Shown here: positions 6,428-12,222 of the stretch, in pieces
How positions within the stretch are numbered: the stretch's first letter is position 1
Layout of the letters: each line of letters starts with the position of its first letter
Position numbers and translations under genes: made by a program
IMG/VR virus record: IMGVR_UViG_3300045738_000749
Span: 1-23,840 of that record
Reading direction: 5' to 3' (one strand)
DNA from: a virus
Length of the DNA: 23,840 nucleotides
Notes under the pieces: generated by a model
Database searches by the model: none
What the model saw: the letters and a program-made list of their open reading frames with translations, nothing else
Told to the model about the DNA's origin: nothing

Positions 6428-6705
6428 GCTGCTTCCTCCATTGCGGTCATTGCTCGACCGAGGGGGTAGTTCAAACCAAGCGCCTCGACCATTCCTTTCG
6501 CCAAGAAATCGAGGTAGTGGAAAACGTCGCCATTCTTGAAGTCGATATAGACCAACGTCCTCTTAATCTCTTTGTGGTAGGTCTTGGCTTCGTGGATGTA
6601 GTCAAAAAGCATTCGGTATGTAAGACCGATGTGGCCGTCGAGGTTGATTTCATCATCGAGGTCGTGGCCCTTTTCTTCGACGAGTCGTTTGAGGTAGTTC
6701 TTCAT
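6424..6705 (-). CDS. Unknown early protein, first gene of leftward operon (93 aa)
   Basis: I choose ATG at 6705 (MKNYLKRLVEEKGHDLDDE), which has GAAGGGA upstream; a longer frame to 6744 would reach into the promoter -10 region and is rejected. The protein is charged and helical (RMLFDYIHEAKTYHKEIKRT) with a C-terminal MEEAA overlapping the next start. Being promoter-proximal, it is probably made very early. No family recognised. Confidence 0.66.
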   Translation of the reverse strand: MKNYLKRLVEEKGHDLDDEINLDGHIGLTYRMLFDYIHEAKTYHKEIKRTLVYIDFKNGDVFHYLDFLAKGMVEALGLNYPLGRAMTAMEEAA

Positions 6706-6731
6706 TTCGTTCCCTTCTCTCTTGAATAGAG

Positions 6732-6799
6732 TGACAAAGTACACCCAATGAGAAGTGATGTCAAGACAATTACGGAAAATAAATTAATGACTTTGTCAA
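6732..6799. repeat. Inverted repeat TGACAAAGT flanking the leftward promoter
   Basis: TGACAAAGT at 6732-6740 and its exact reverse complement ACTTTGTCA at 6791-6799 bracket the leftward promoter. The first arm covers the -10. This is the geometry of a pair of operators, but the binding protein is not known; the regulator encoded at 7037 is the nearest candidate. Confidence 0.5.
6736..6764 (-). promoter_or_regulatory. Leftward sigma70-like promoter of the early operon
   Basis: On the minus strand, a perfect -35 TTGACA (6764-6759) is separated by exactly 17 bases from TACTTT (6741-6736), with TGTG just before the -10. The first leftward gene starts about 30 bases downstream. The -10 overlaps one arm of the TGACAAAGT inverted repeat, suggesting control by a repressor. 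Confidence 0.68.
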
Positions 6800-6963
6800 C
6801 CTACAAAGCGTCTCTTCGAAATGTAGGGTGCGAACCTCAGTAATTCTGCTGCCTTAGGTGTGGTGTGCCCCCCCCCACTACTCGCCACACCGCATAAGAG
6901 CACTACCACATAAGGGGGTGTCGCAGTCAGAGGGGGGGTAAGTGCGACACCTGTACGAACCTC

Positions 6964-6992
6964 TTGCACGGGACAATGTTACCCTGTATGAT
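6964..6992 (+). promoter_or_regulatory. Rightward sigma70-like promoter
   Basis: TTGCAC (6964-6969), 17 bases, then TATGAT (6987-6992), a good -10 with a moderate -35. Transcription would start near 6999, about 38 bases before the regulator gene. One arm of the TGTTACC/GGTAACA dyad lies inside the spacer (6977-6983) and the other (7023-7029) near the ribosome site, so this promoter may be regulated at the DNA or RNA level. Confidence 0.6.
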
Positions 6993-7036
6993 TGGCTACA
7001 CTAACCTCAACCCACAAAATCAGGTAACACAACTGG

Positions 7037-7264
7037 ATGAAAGACCTCGAGAAAGCTCTAAACTGGGCGCGTAGCGAATTCCCCGCACCTAGTCGTAGAG
7101 GTGTCGAAGGCGTGGGGTATACCGCCCTGTCTCGCGCGCTTACCGAGGTCGGATTTCCCGCCCGCCGTCAGATGATTATGCGCTGGCATCAGCGGGGGAA
7201 AGTCCCCCCCTGGTGGCACAAACCAATCGAGATGGCGACCCGTGGTGAGGTTGAAATTATATGA
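7037..7264 (+). CDS. Cro/YdaS-like HTH regulator
   Basis: 75 residues from ATG at 7037 (MKDLEKALNWARSEFP). Residues about 26-70 fit a Cro/YdaS-type helix-turn-helix: TALSRALTEVGFPARRQMIM, then a recognition-type RWHQRGKVPPWW and a final helix with IEMATRGEVEI, close to the IE.AT.G.V ending typical of this group. It is first in the rightward operon, right beside the divergent promoters, as expected for an autoregulator or early switch protein. No CI-type partner is visible in the window. The family call is from pattern, not a search. Confidence 0.62.
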   Translation: MKDLEKALNWARSEFPAPSRRGVEGVGYTALSRALTEVGFPARRQMIMRWHQRGKVPPWWHKPIEMATRGEVEII

Positions 7265-7505
7265 GCCCGCCGGTGCTCATCCTCCGAAACCGGCTAAGTT
7301 CGTTCTCATTGGGCGGGGTCACGGCTGGGCGTCGTGGCTCCGCTTTTTTTTAGCGATGACCGCCTGGCAGTCGTTTTTTTCCGCAGCAGAGAAAGCACCG
7401 CCCGAGCACGTGTGTTTGTGTGCGCGCTGCCTTGAATTTGGTTGTGACTGCACCACTCCAGGCGAGGGTGATTGCGCCGATTGCCTGTGCGCGGAATGCG
7501 GCTAA
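7242..7505 (+). CDS. Small Cys-rich, possibly zinc-binding protein, start uncertain
   Basis: The frame ends with TAA at 7503-7505. The C-terminal 35 residues contain nine Cys, in CLCARC, FGCDC, and GDCADCLCAEC, suggesting a metal-binding knuckle. Upstream is a hydrophobic stretch (WASWLRFFLAM). Starts possible in this frame are GTG 7242 (87 aa), TTG 7251 or ATG 7356 (49 aa, no ribosome site). A different frame has an ATG at 7261 coupled to the previous stop but closes at 7353, right after a run of eight T. The next gene starts on its stop codon (TAATG). Function unknown. Confidence 0.5.
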   Translation: MVRLKLYEPAGAHPPKPAKFVLIGRGHGWASWLRFFLAMTAWQSFFSAAEKAPPEHVCLCARCLEFGCDCTTPGEGDCADCLCAECG

Positions 7506-8041
7506 TGGCTGGCGATTGGATTAAATTTGAGGTCGATACGTTTGATAAGCCCGAAGTGTGGGCGCTTGCCCAGGAGCTGTGTTTGCCCGTGGATACCGTG
7601 GTTGGAAAGCTCTTGCGTGTCTGGTCGTGGTTCGATGCTCACACAGAAGATGGTAACGCACCGAGCGTTACTACTGCGTTGCTAGACCACAGGGTAGGTG
7701 TAACGGGCTTCTGTCAGGCACTCACTAATGTGGGTTGGATGCACCTCGATGACAGTCATGTAAGCCTTCCGAACTTCGAGCGACACAACGGACAAAGCGC
7801 GAAAAAGCGAGCATTAACGGCGAAAAGAGTGGCCGATCATAGGAAACGCACAAGTAACGGTCGAAGCGTTACCAGAGAAGAGAAGAAGAGAGAAGAGAAT
7901 ACAACTACTCCTACCCTAATCCCACCCAATCCAGTTGAGAACTTTGTGAGGCATCATAGTGGAAAAAATAGGGCATCTCATCGAGAAGGGGTCGCTGGAA
8001 CAAGCGAAGCCCGCGAAGATATTATCGCAGCAAAAAACTGA
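7505..8041 (+). CDS. Replication initiator, lambda O-like
   Basis: 178 residues from ATG at 7505 (MAGDWIKFEVDTFDKPEVWA), overlapping the previous stop. The N-terminal 110 residues form a winged-helix-like domain (LAQELCLPVDTVVGKLLRVWSWFDAH, FCQALTNVGWMHL, SLPNFERHNGQSAKKRA) typical of phage replisome-organiser/O-like proteins. A basic, Arg/Lys-rich segment and a charged linker (TREEKKREEN) follow, as in many of these proteins. The C-terminal 35 residues look disordered and overlap the next gene by 83 bases. Together with the P-like gene it would load the host helicase. Repeats inside the gene may be the origin (see findings). Confidence 0.72.
   Translation: MAGDWIKFEVDTFDKPEVWALAQELCLPVDTVVGKLLRVWSWFDAHTEDGNAPSVTTALLDHRVGVTGFCQALTNVGWMHLDDSHVSLPNFERHNGQSAKKRALTAKRVADHRKRTSNGRSVTREEKKREENTTTPTLIPPNPVENFVRHHSGKNRASHREGVAGTSEAREDIIAAKN
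7653..7899. repeat. GTAACG repeats and purine tract inside the O-like gene, possible origin
   Basis: GTAACG-type words occur at 7653 and 7665 (GTAACGC and GCGTTAC, inverted, 5-base spacer), 7700, 7854 and 7866 (inverted, 6-base arms). The last is followed at once by a 26-base run of only A and G (7874-7899). Lambda-type origins lie inside O genes as iterons next to a purine-biased tract. GCGTTAC is also frequent elsewhere in this genome, so the call is tentative. Confidence 0.3.
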
Positions 8042-8396
8042 AGAGCTGGTAATTGCTAGGGTGTGGACGCGAATGGCACAAATCTATGGTCATCGATGGG
8101 TGAGTGCGTACGGTTATGTCTCGAGTGAAGATGGGAAGTTAACAGGGACGGCGAACACCTGGGGACACGCGTTAGCTATCCACCACATCAATGATCGCGA
8201 CCTAAAGCGAGCATTTCGTGCGCTGCTAACGAGGGATGGATGGCCGCCAACACTGCCCGAGTTTATCAACCTGTGCAAAATCTCGAAGCCCCTGGCGAAG
8301 TACCACGAACCATACAAGGCGTTGCCTCGGGCGGTGATTGATGCCGACCAGGTAGCGGGCTACATCGCGCAGATGCGAGAGGGGCGTGCAGCATGA
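7959..8396 (+). CDS. Helicase loader, lambda P-like
   Basis: 145 residues with GTG start at 7959, preceded by GTGAGG at a good distance. After a short N-terminal region, the core RVWTRMAQIYGHRWVSAYG, WGHALAIHHINDRDLKRAF and DGWPPTLPEFINLCK is characteristic of phage replication protein P, which in lambda brings host DnaB helicase to the origin-bound O protein. It overlaps the O-like gene by 83 bases and ends on ATGA with the next gene. It is shorter than lambda P and may represent only the conserved core. Confidence 0.75.
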   Translation: MEKIGHLIEKGSLEQAKPAKILSQQKTEELVIARVWTRMAQIYGHRWVSAYGYVSSEDGKLTGTANTWGHALAIHHINDRDLKRAFRALLTRDGWPPTLPEFINLCKISKPLAKYHEPYKALPRAVIDADQVAGYIAQMREGRAA

Positions 8397-8545
8397 CGAT
8401 GCCCCCATCGAATTCGTTCAATAAGCGCTGCGGGAGGTGTGGGCGAACGATGCACCGCAAGTATTTTGACGGCAGTCAGCCGCGCCCTGGGCAACTGCCA
8501 ACCTGTAGCGGGTGCCGTGCAGAGAAGCGAAGTGATGCCGACTAA
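8393..8545 (+). CDS. Small zinc-ribbon protein (50 aa)
   Basis: ATG at 8393 overlaps the P-like stop (ATGA) and follows GAGAGGGG. The product starts MTMPPSNSFNKRCGRCGR and has two CxxC knuckles, CGRC and, 26 residues later, CSGC, spaced as in a zinc ribbon. It is otherwise basic. Many phages have such small zinc proteins in the replication region, with unknown roles in DNA binding or host takeover. Confidence 0.65.
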   Translation: MTMPPSNSFNKRCGRCGRTMHRKYFDGSQPRPGQLPTCSGCRAEKRSDAD

Positions 8546-8744
8546 ACGCGCACCGTGGCAACGAACAGTCGCTAACGGCACCGACACCACCGAGGGATTC
8601 ATTCCGCACAAGAAACACCGCGGCGGGTTCGAGATGCCCGTTGCTATAGTCATCGACCAACACCCGCTCTCAACACCTAAACCAGTACGGCGTGGCAACA
8701 CATACGAGTGGGTGCTGCCAGGCGGGGGGCGATATGTCGAATGA
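8535..8744 (+). CDS. Small unknown protein (69 aa)
   Basis: ATG at 8535 lies within the end of the zinc-ribbon gene (11-base overlap). The product starts MPTKRAPWQRTVANG and ends GGGRYVE. It is soluble and basic in its N-terminal half, with a beta-type MPVAIVIDQHPL and YEWVLPGGG at the end. The stop overlaps the RusA start (ATGA). No family recognised. A longer frame from 8439 lies over the zinc-ribbon gene and is not favoured. Confidence 0.55.
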   Translation: MPTKRAPWQRTVANGTDTTEGFIPHKKHRGGFEMPVAIVIDQHPLSTPKPVRRGNTYEWVLPGGGRYVE

Positions 8745-9079
8745 GGATCGACCTACCTTGGCCGCCATCCGTCAATCGGTATTGGCGAAACTGGCGCGGG
8801 CGCATAGTCATCAGTGCAGAAGGCCGCGCGTTTCGAGAGTCCGTTCGAGCACTGCACGCGAACGCGGATACGTTCGGCCCGGATGTGCGGTTATTGGTGG
8901 CGGTTGATGTTTACCCGCCCGACCGTCGTAAGCGTGACATCGACAATCTTATGAAGGCCACGCTCGATGCGCTCGAGGGTTGTGTGTTCGAGGATGACAA
9001 TCAAGTTGACCACCTGGTGATTATTCGCCGTGAGGTTCGCCCAGGCGGAGCCCTGGAGGTTGAGATTGACCCCATCTAG
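8741..9079 (+). CDS. rusA: RusA-type Holliday junction resolvase
   Basis: 112 residues from ATG at 8741 (MRIDLPWPPSVNRYWR), overlapping the previous stop. The opening LPWPPSVNRYWR and the core KRDIDNLMKATLDAL are diagnostic of RusA: Asp66 and Asp68 are the metal ligands, Lys72 the conserved lysine, and FEDDNQV supplies the third acidic residue (Asp85 or Asp86). RusA is a small dimer that cuts four-way junctions, here probably resolving intermediates from the Sak4/exonuclease pathway and clearing branched DNA before packaging. Length is normal for the family. An upstream in-frame GTG/TTG start would add an unlikely N-terminus. Confidence 0.9.
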   Translation: MRIDLPWPPSVNRYWRNWRGRIVISAEGRAFRESVRALHANADTFGPDVRLLVAVDVYPPDRRKRDIDNLMKATLDALEGCVFEDDNQVDHLVIIRREVRPGGALEVEIDPI

Positions 9080-9374
9080 CGAAGAACGAAAGCTCTCCTG
9101 GTGGCGGTGGCATCAAGCCAATCCCCACGTCTATGAACTATTTGAGCGATTCTCTCTTGAGGCTGCACGGCATGGACACACGCGTTTCTCACATTGGTTG
9201 GTGATGAACCGAATCAGATGGGAAACCACCATAGATACGACCGGCGTGGACTTCAAAATCAGCAACAACCACATTGCGTACTATGCGCGGCTCTTTATGG
9301 CGCGTCACCCAGAACATGCTGGATTCTTTCACACCAAGAAGATGAAAGACGAAACACCCGATGAGTGTCACTAA
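9066..9374 (+). CDS. Conserved phage protein of unknown function (102 aa)
   Basis: I favour TTG at 9066 because GGAGG (9055-9059) sits six bases upstream; the GTG at 9030 would overlap RusA by 50 bases. The product is helical and rich in aromatic residues: WWRWHQANPHVYELFERFSL, RFSHWLVMNRIRWE, then a NNHIAYYARLFMARHPEHAGFF segment. This pattern, a His/Asn-Pro start followed by an RxRWE and NNH..YARxF block, is one I recognise as a widespread unnamed phage and prophage protein near replication genes. It overlaps the endolysin gene by 14 bases. Confidence 0.68.
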   Translation: MTPSSEERKLSWWRWHQANPHVYELFERFSLEAARHGHTRFSHWLVMNRIRWETTIDTTGVDFKISNNHIAYYARLFMARHPEHAGFFHTKKMKDETPDECH

Positions 9375-9867
9375 CTCTCACGCGTTCTGCCAGGCTTTTG
9401 AGTATGTGCTCGACCACGAAGGTGGTTTCGTCAACGACCCCGCCGACCCTGGTGGTGCCACTGCGTTCGGTATAAGCCAGCGCTCCTACCCGAACCTAAT
9501 CATTAATGAGATCACGGTCGAAGATGCGCGGGAGATTTATTGGCGTGATTGGTGGATGATGTACCATTACGACCGGCTGCCTCCGCGCTTGGCAATCAAG
9601 GTGATGGATACCGCCGTCAATGTTGGCCCGGTGCGTGCTCATTCATGGATGCAAGCGGGACTGAATCAAACGGGTGCCGACCTCGAGGTAGACGGCGTGA
9701 TTGGTCGTATGACGATTACAGCGAGCCACGACTGCACAGATATAATGGAGGTGATGTGTTGGGTGTCCAAGCGCCAGGCATCCCACTATCGTCGCCTGGC
9801 GAAGCGATCACCGAAGCTCGAGCGCTTTCTTGATGGGTGGATGAAACGCGCCAAGCTGTTGCCGTAG
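9361..9867 (+). CDS. Endolysin, GH108 muramidase with PG-binding domain
   Basis: 168 residues from ATG at 9361. The N-terminus carries the family signature HEGGFVNDPADPGGATAFGI (residues 19-38), with Glu20 as the expected catalytic acid of glycoside hydrolase family 108. The body keeps the YWRDWW and MDTAVNVGP elements. The C-terminal third (DGVIGRMTITA ... RRLAKRSPKLERFLDGWMKRA) matches the PG_binding_3 domain that normally follows it. The enzyme cleaves the glycan backbone of peptidoglycan. There is no signal peptide, so it needs a holin; the likely one is at 1089-1493. The following one-TM peptide may also help release. Confidence 0.9.
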   Translation: MSVTNSHAFCQAFEYVLDHEGGFVNDPADPGGATAFGISQRSYPNLIINEITVEDAREIYWRDWWMMYHYDRLPPRLAIKVMDTAVNVGPVRAHSWMQAGLNQTGADLEVDGVIGRMTITASHDCTDIMEVMCWVSKRQASHYRRLAKRSPKLERFLDGWMKRAKLLP

Positions 9868-9885
9868 TGAGGGTGAGATTGCCTA

Positions 9886-10032
9886 ATGCAAGCAGTAACG
9901 GAATGGTGGCCTGTTATCATTGCCATCATCACGCTAATTGTTATCCTGGCCAAGATGCACGCGTCTATTGAGGTGCTGCATGAAAAAGTAAAGGTGCTAT
10001 TTGAGCTCTTCAATAGAAACCCAAAGCAATGA
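9886..10032 (+). CDS. Small single-TM protein after endolysin (48 aa)
   Basis: ATG at 9886, preceded by GAGGGTGAGA, opens 48 residues starting MQAVTEWWPVIIAIITL. One membrane helix covers about residues 8-23, then a helical, probably coiled-coil tail (SIEVLHEKVKVLFELF). The stop overlaps the TerS start (ATGA at 10029). By position beside the endolysin it could be an inner-membrane spanin part or a holin/antiholin. Nothing in the sequence settles this. Confidence 0.65.
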   Translation: MQAVTEWWPVIIAIITLIVILAKMHASIEVLHEKVKVLFELFNRNPKQ

Positions 10033-10457
10033 GTAAATTAACCCAAAAACAAGAACGGTTCGCACAGGTCGTGGTCGAGACAGGAAACTATAACGAGGCA
10101 TATCGTCAATCATATGGACAGTTCAACAACATGAACAACAACAGTTCCAAGCGCCAAGCTATTATCCTCTCCAAGATACCAGTGATTTCCCAGGAGATAG
10201 ACAGGCTGCGTGGTGAAGCAAGGGAGCGGCACTCGGTATCGGTCGATACTGTAACGCTCGAGCTCGAAGACGCGCGGATCATTGCGATGGAATCGAGTAA
10301 CGCATCGGCAGCAGTACAGGCATCGATGGGCAAGGCCAAGCTACACGGGCTGTTAGTCGATAAACAGCAGATACAGGGCGCCGAGGGCGTTCGCTTTGAG
10401 ATGGTGATCGATGGAACAAGAGAAGACGATAAGGTACGAAGCGAGCCAGACGCTTAA
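10029..10457 (+). CDS. terS: Terminase small subunit
   Basis: 142 residues from ATG at 10029 (MSKLTQKQERFAQVVVETGN). The opening LTQKQERFAQ...TGNYNEAYRQSYG is the Terminase_2 helix-turn-helix pattern, followed by ILSKIPVISQEIDRLRGE and a helical oligomerisation region (LELEDARIIAMESSNASAAVQASMGKAKLHGL). It recognises phage DNA and recruits the large subunit. It overlaps the large subunit gene by 47 bases, a long overlap that ties their translation together. Confidence 0.88.
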   Translation: MSKLTQKQERFAQVVVETGNYNEAYRQSYGQFNNMNNNSSKRQAIILSKIPVISQEIDRLRGEARERHSVSVDTVTLELEDARIIAMESSNASAAVQASMGKAKLHGLLVDKQQIQGAEGVRFEMVIDGTREDDKVRSEPDA

Positions 10458-11811
10458 ACGGTTTCACACTTGCCAGGCGTTTGTGCGGGCAGTGATGGGG
10501 CCGGTAGGTAGTGGCAAGTCAAGCGCGTGCTGCTGGGAGATATTCAGACGCGCCCAGGAACAAAAGCCAGGGCCGGATGGAATACGCCGATCACGCTGGG
10601 CTATTGTTCGCAACACCTATCGAGAGCTCGCAGATACGACCGTGAAAACGTGGCTCGATTGGTTCCCCGAGGAGCACTTGGGCGTACTCACGATGTCCGA
10701 TATGACGCATCGAATTAGATACCAGGACATCGAGTGCGAGATATTGTTTCGTGCGTTGGATCGACCAGCGGATGTTAAGAAACTGTTATCGCTCGAGTTA
10801 ACCGGCGCCTGGGTGAATGAGTGTAAGGAAGTCCCGCGTGCTGTGATTGACATGCTGCAAGGTCGTGTCGGTCGTTATCCGAGTCAGCGTGATGGTGGCC
10901 CCACCTGGTTCGGTGTCATCCTCGATACCAACCCGCCAGATTCCGACTCATGGTTCTATCGAATGTTCGAGGAGGAGTTGCCGCAGGGTTGGGCAATCTT
11001 CCGTCAACCATCGGGACGATCCGAACAGGCGGAGAATGTCGCGAACCTACCAGATGGTTACTACGAACGACTCGAGGCGGGCAAGGATCAAGAGTGGATA
11101 CGCGTTTATGTCGATGGTGATTATGGTTACATCAGCGAAGGCCGACCCGTGTATCCCGAGTTCAAGGATAATTTGCACGTTGCATCGGCACCCATTGCTG
11201 CGAAACCAGGCGACCCGATTTATGTGGGTATCGACTTTGGTTTAACCCCTGCTGCGGTGTTCGGGCAACGTGACAACCTGGGCCGCTGGGTATGGTTGCA
11301 TGAGTTAGTGACCGAAGACATGGGCGCGGTGCGCTTCTCTGAATTGCTGGTGAGTGAGATGCAGCGAGAGTTCGGTGGGTTCGAGTTTCAAATCTATGGC
11401 GATCCTGCTGGAGAGCAGCGCAGCCAGGTCGATGAGCGTACCCCGTTTCAGATTCTCAGTGCTCGAGGACTACGGGCACGACCCGCCCCGAGTAATGACT
11501 TCACATTACGCCGAGAGGCAGTCGCGCAGCCATTATCTCGATTGATTGATGGTGTGCCTGGGCTGATAATTTCGCCAACGTGTCGCACGGTTCGCAAGGG
11601 CATGGGTGGTGGTTACAACTACAAGCGCGTCCAGGTATCGGGGGATGAACGATTCCACGACAAGCCCGACAAGAATGCTTATTCGCATCCGTGCGAAGCC
11701 GCGCAGTACCTCATGCTAGGAGCGGGTGAAGGTAGGGCCGTGATACGCCACCACCAACCCAGAGAAACACAATCGCAACCATCAGCCGATACCTCATGGC
11801 AAGTATTCTAA
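10411..11811 (+). CDS. terL: Terminase large subunit (packaging ATPase/nuclease)
   Basis: 466 residues from ATG at 10411. The Walker A motif GPVGSGKS is at residues 30-37. The Walker B strand and catalytic Glu are in GAWVNECKE (132-140). The C-terminal RNase H-like nuclease shows the acidic GIDFGLTPAAVFG and YGDPAGEQRS elements and a late Asp/His-rich KPDKNAYSHPCEA segment. The protein pumps DNA into the procapsid through the portal and cuts concatemers. Length is typical for podovirus TerL. It is followed at once by a small GTG-started gene. Confidence 0.93.
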   Translation: MEQEKTIRYEASQTLKRFHTCQAFVRAVMGPVGSGKSSACCWEIFRRAQEQKPGPDGIRRSRWAIVRNTYRELADTTVKTWLDWFPEEHLGVLTMSDMTHRIRYQDIECEILFRALDRPADVKKLLSLELTGAWVNECKEVPRAVIDMLQGRVGRYPSQRDGGPTWFGVILDTNPPDSDSWFYRMFEEELPQGWAIFRQPSGRSEQAENVANLPDGYYERLEAGKDQEWIRVYVDGDYGYISEGRPVYPEFKDNLHVASAPIAAKPGDPIYVGIDFGLTPAAVFGQRDNLGRWVWLHELVTEDMGAVRFSELLVSEMQREFGGFEFQIYGDPAGEQRSQVDERTPFQILSARGLRARPAPSNDFTLRREAVAQPLSRLIDGVPGLIISPTCRTVRKGMGGGYNYKRVQVSGDERFHDKPDKNAYSHPCEAAQYLMLGAGEGRAVIRHHQPRETQSQPSADTSWQVF

Positions 11812-12222
11812 GTGGCGCGCGTTCGAACGCTTCTCGAGTTCGAGGGCGAGAGGTATATCGATTGGTATGTGGTGTTTGGTAATACGGGTGAGCGTCACTG
11901 GTGGAACCACGTATTAAAACAAGGGTTCCAACACTGTTGGGCACTGCGACACCAGGGCGATCTATGGATAATCTTCCACACCGGGTTGGGTGTGACGGAG
12001 ACTTACGCCGTAATGGGCGAGCTCGAGGATGTGGTGCGATTCATTGATGATCGCGTTATAATCAGAGTTAGCGGATGGGTTGATACTTTACGCATTCGCG
12101 TCCCCTGGGTGGTCGCTCCTCAAACGTGTGTCGAGCAAGTCAAGAGCTTGCTCGGTATCCGTGCGTGCTGGGTCTTAACGCCGTATCAACTCTATCGCCA
12201 TTTAGGGGGCGCAGATGGGTAA
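11812..12222 (+). CDS. Conserved small phage protein, possible permuted papain-like fold
   Basis: 136 residues, GTG start right after the TerL stop. It is rich in Trp (FGNTGERHWWNHVL, FQHCWALRHQGDLW). A His (His41) in the first part and a helix-starting Cys (Cys106 in PQTCVEQVKSLLGI) followed by TPYQLYRHL form the conserved-looking features. Proteins with this pattern often sit between terminase and portal in podoviruses, without known function. The His-before-Cys order resembles circularly permuted NlpC/P60 (papain-like) proteins; that is my inference only. It overlaps the next gene by 8 bases. Confidence 0.7.
   Translation: MARVRTLLEFEGERYIDWYVVFGNTGERHWWNHVLKQGFQHCWALRHQGDLWIIFHTGLGVTETYAVMGELEDVVRFIDDRVIIRVSGWVDTLRIRVPWVVAPQTCVEQVKSLLGIRACWVLTPYQLYRHLGGADG

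Larger units (their letters stand above)
6706..7036. other. Divergent intergenic control region (331 bp)
   Basis: No gene is supported here. It holds the leftward promoter, the rightward promoter, and five dyads: TGACAAAGT/ACTTTGTCA (6732, 6791), CCTACA/TGTAGG (6801, 6823), GGTGTGG/CCACACC (6857, 6885), GGTGTCGC/GCGACACC (6917, 6944) and TGTTACC/GGTAACA (6977, 7023). The loop of the third dyad holds C9 (6868-6876) and that of the fourth holds G7 (6932-6938). The left part (6770-6790) is AT-rich. It is the obvious switch region between early leftward and rightward transcription and could also hold origin functions. Confidence 0.7.

Noticed and set aside
7261-7353. 30-codon ORF starting at the ATG overlapping the regulator stop
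   Set aside because: Arg/Ser-rich without motif and closes directly after a T8 run; kept only as part of the frameshift finding.
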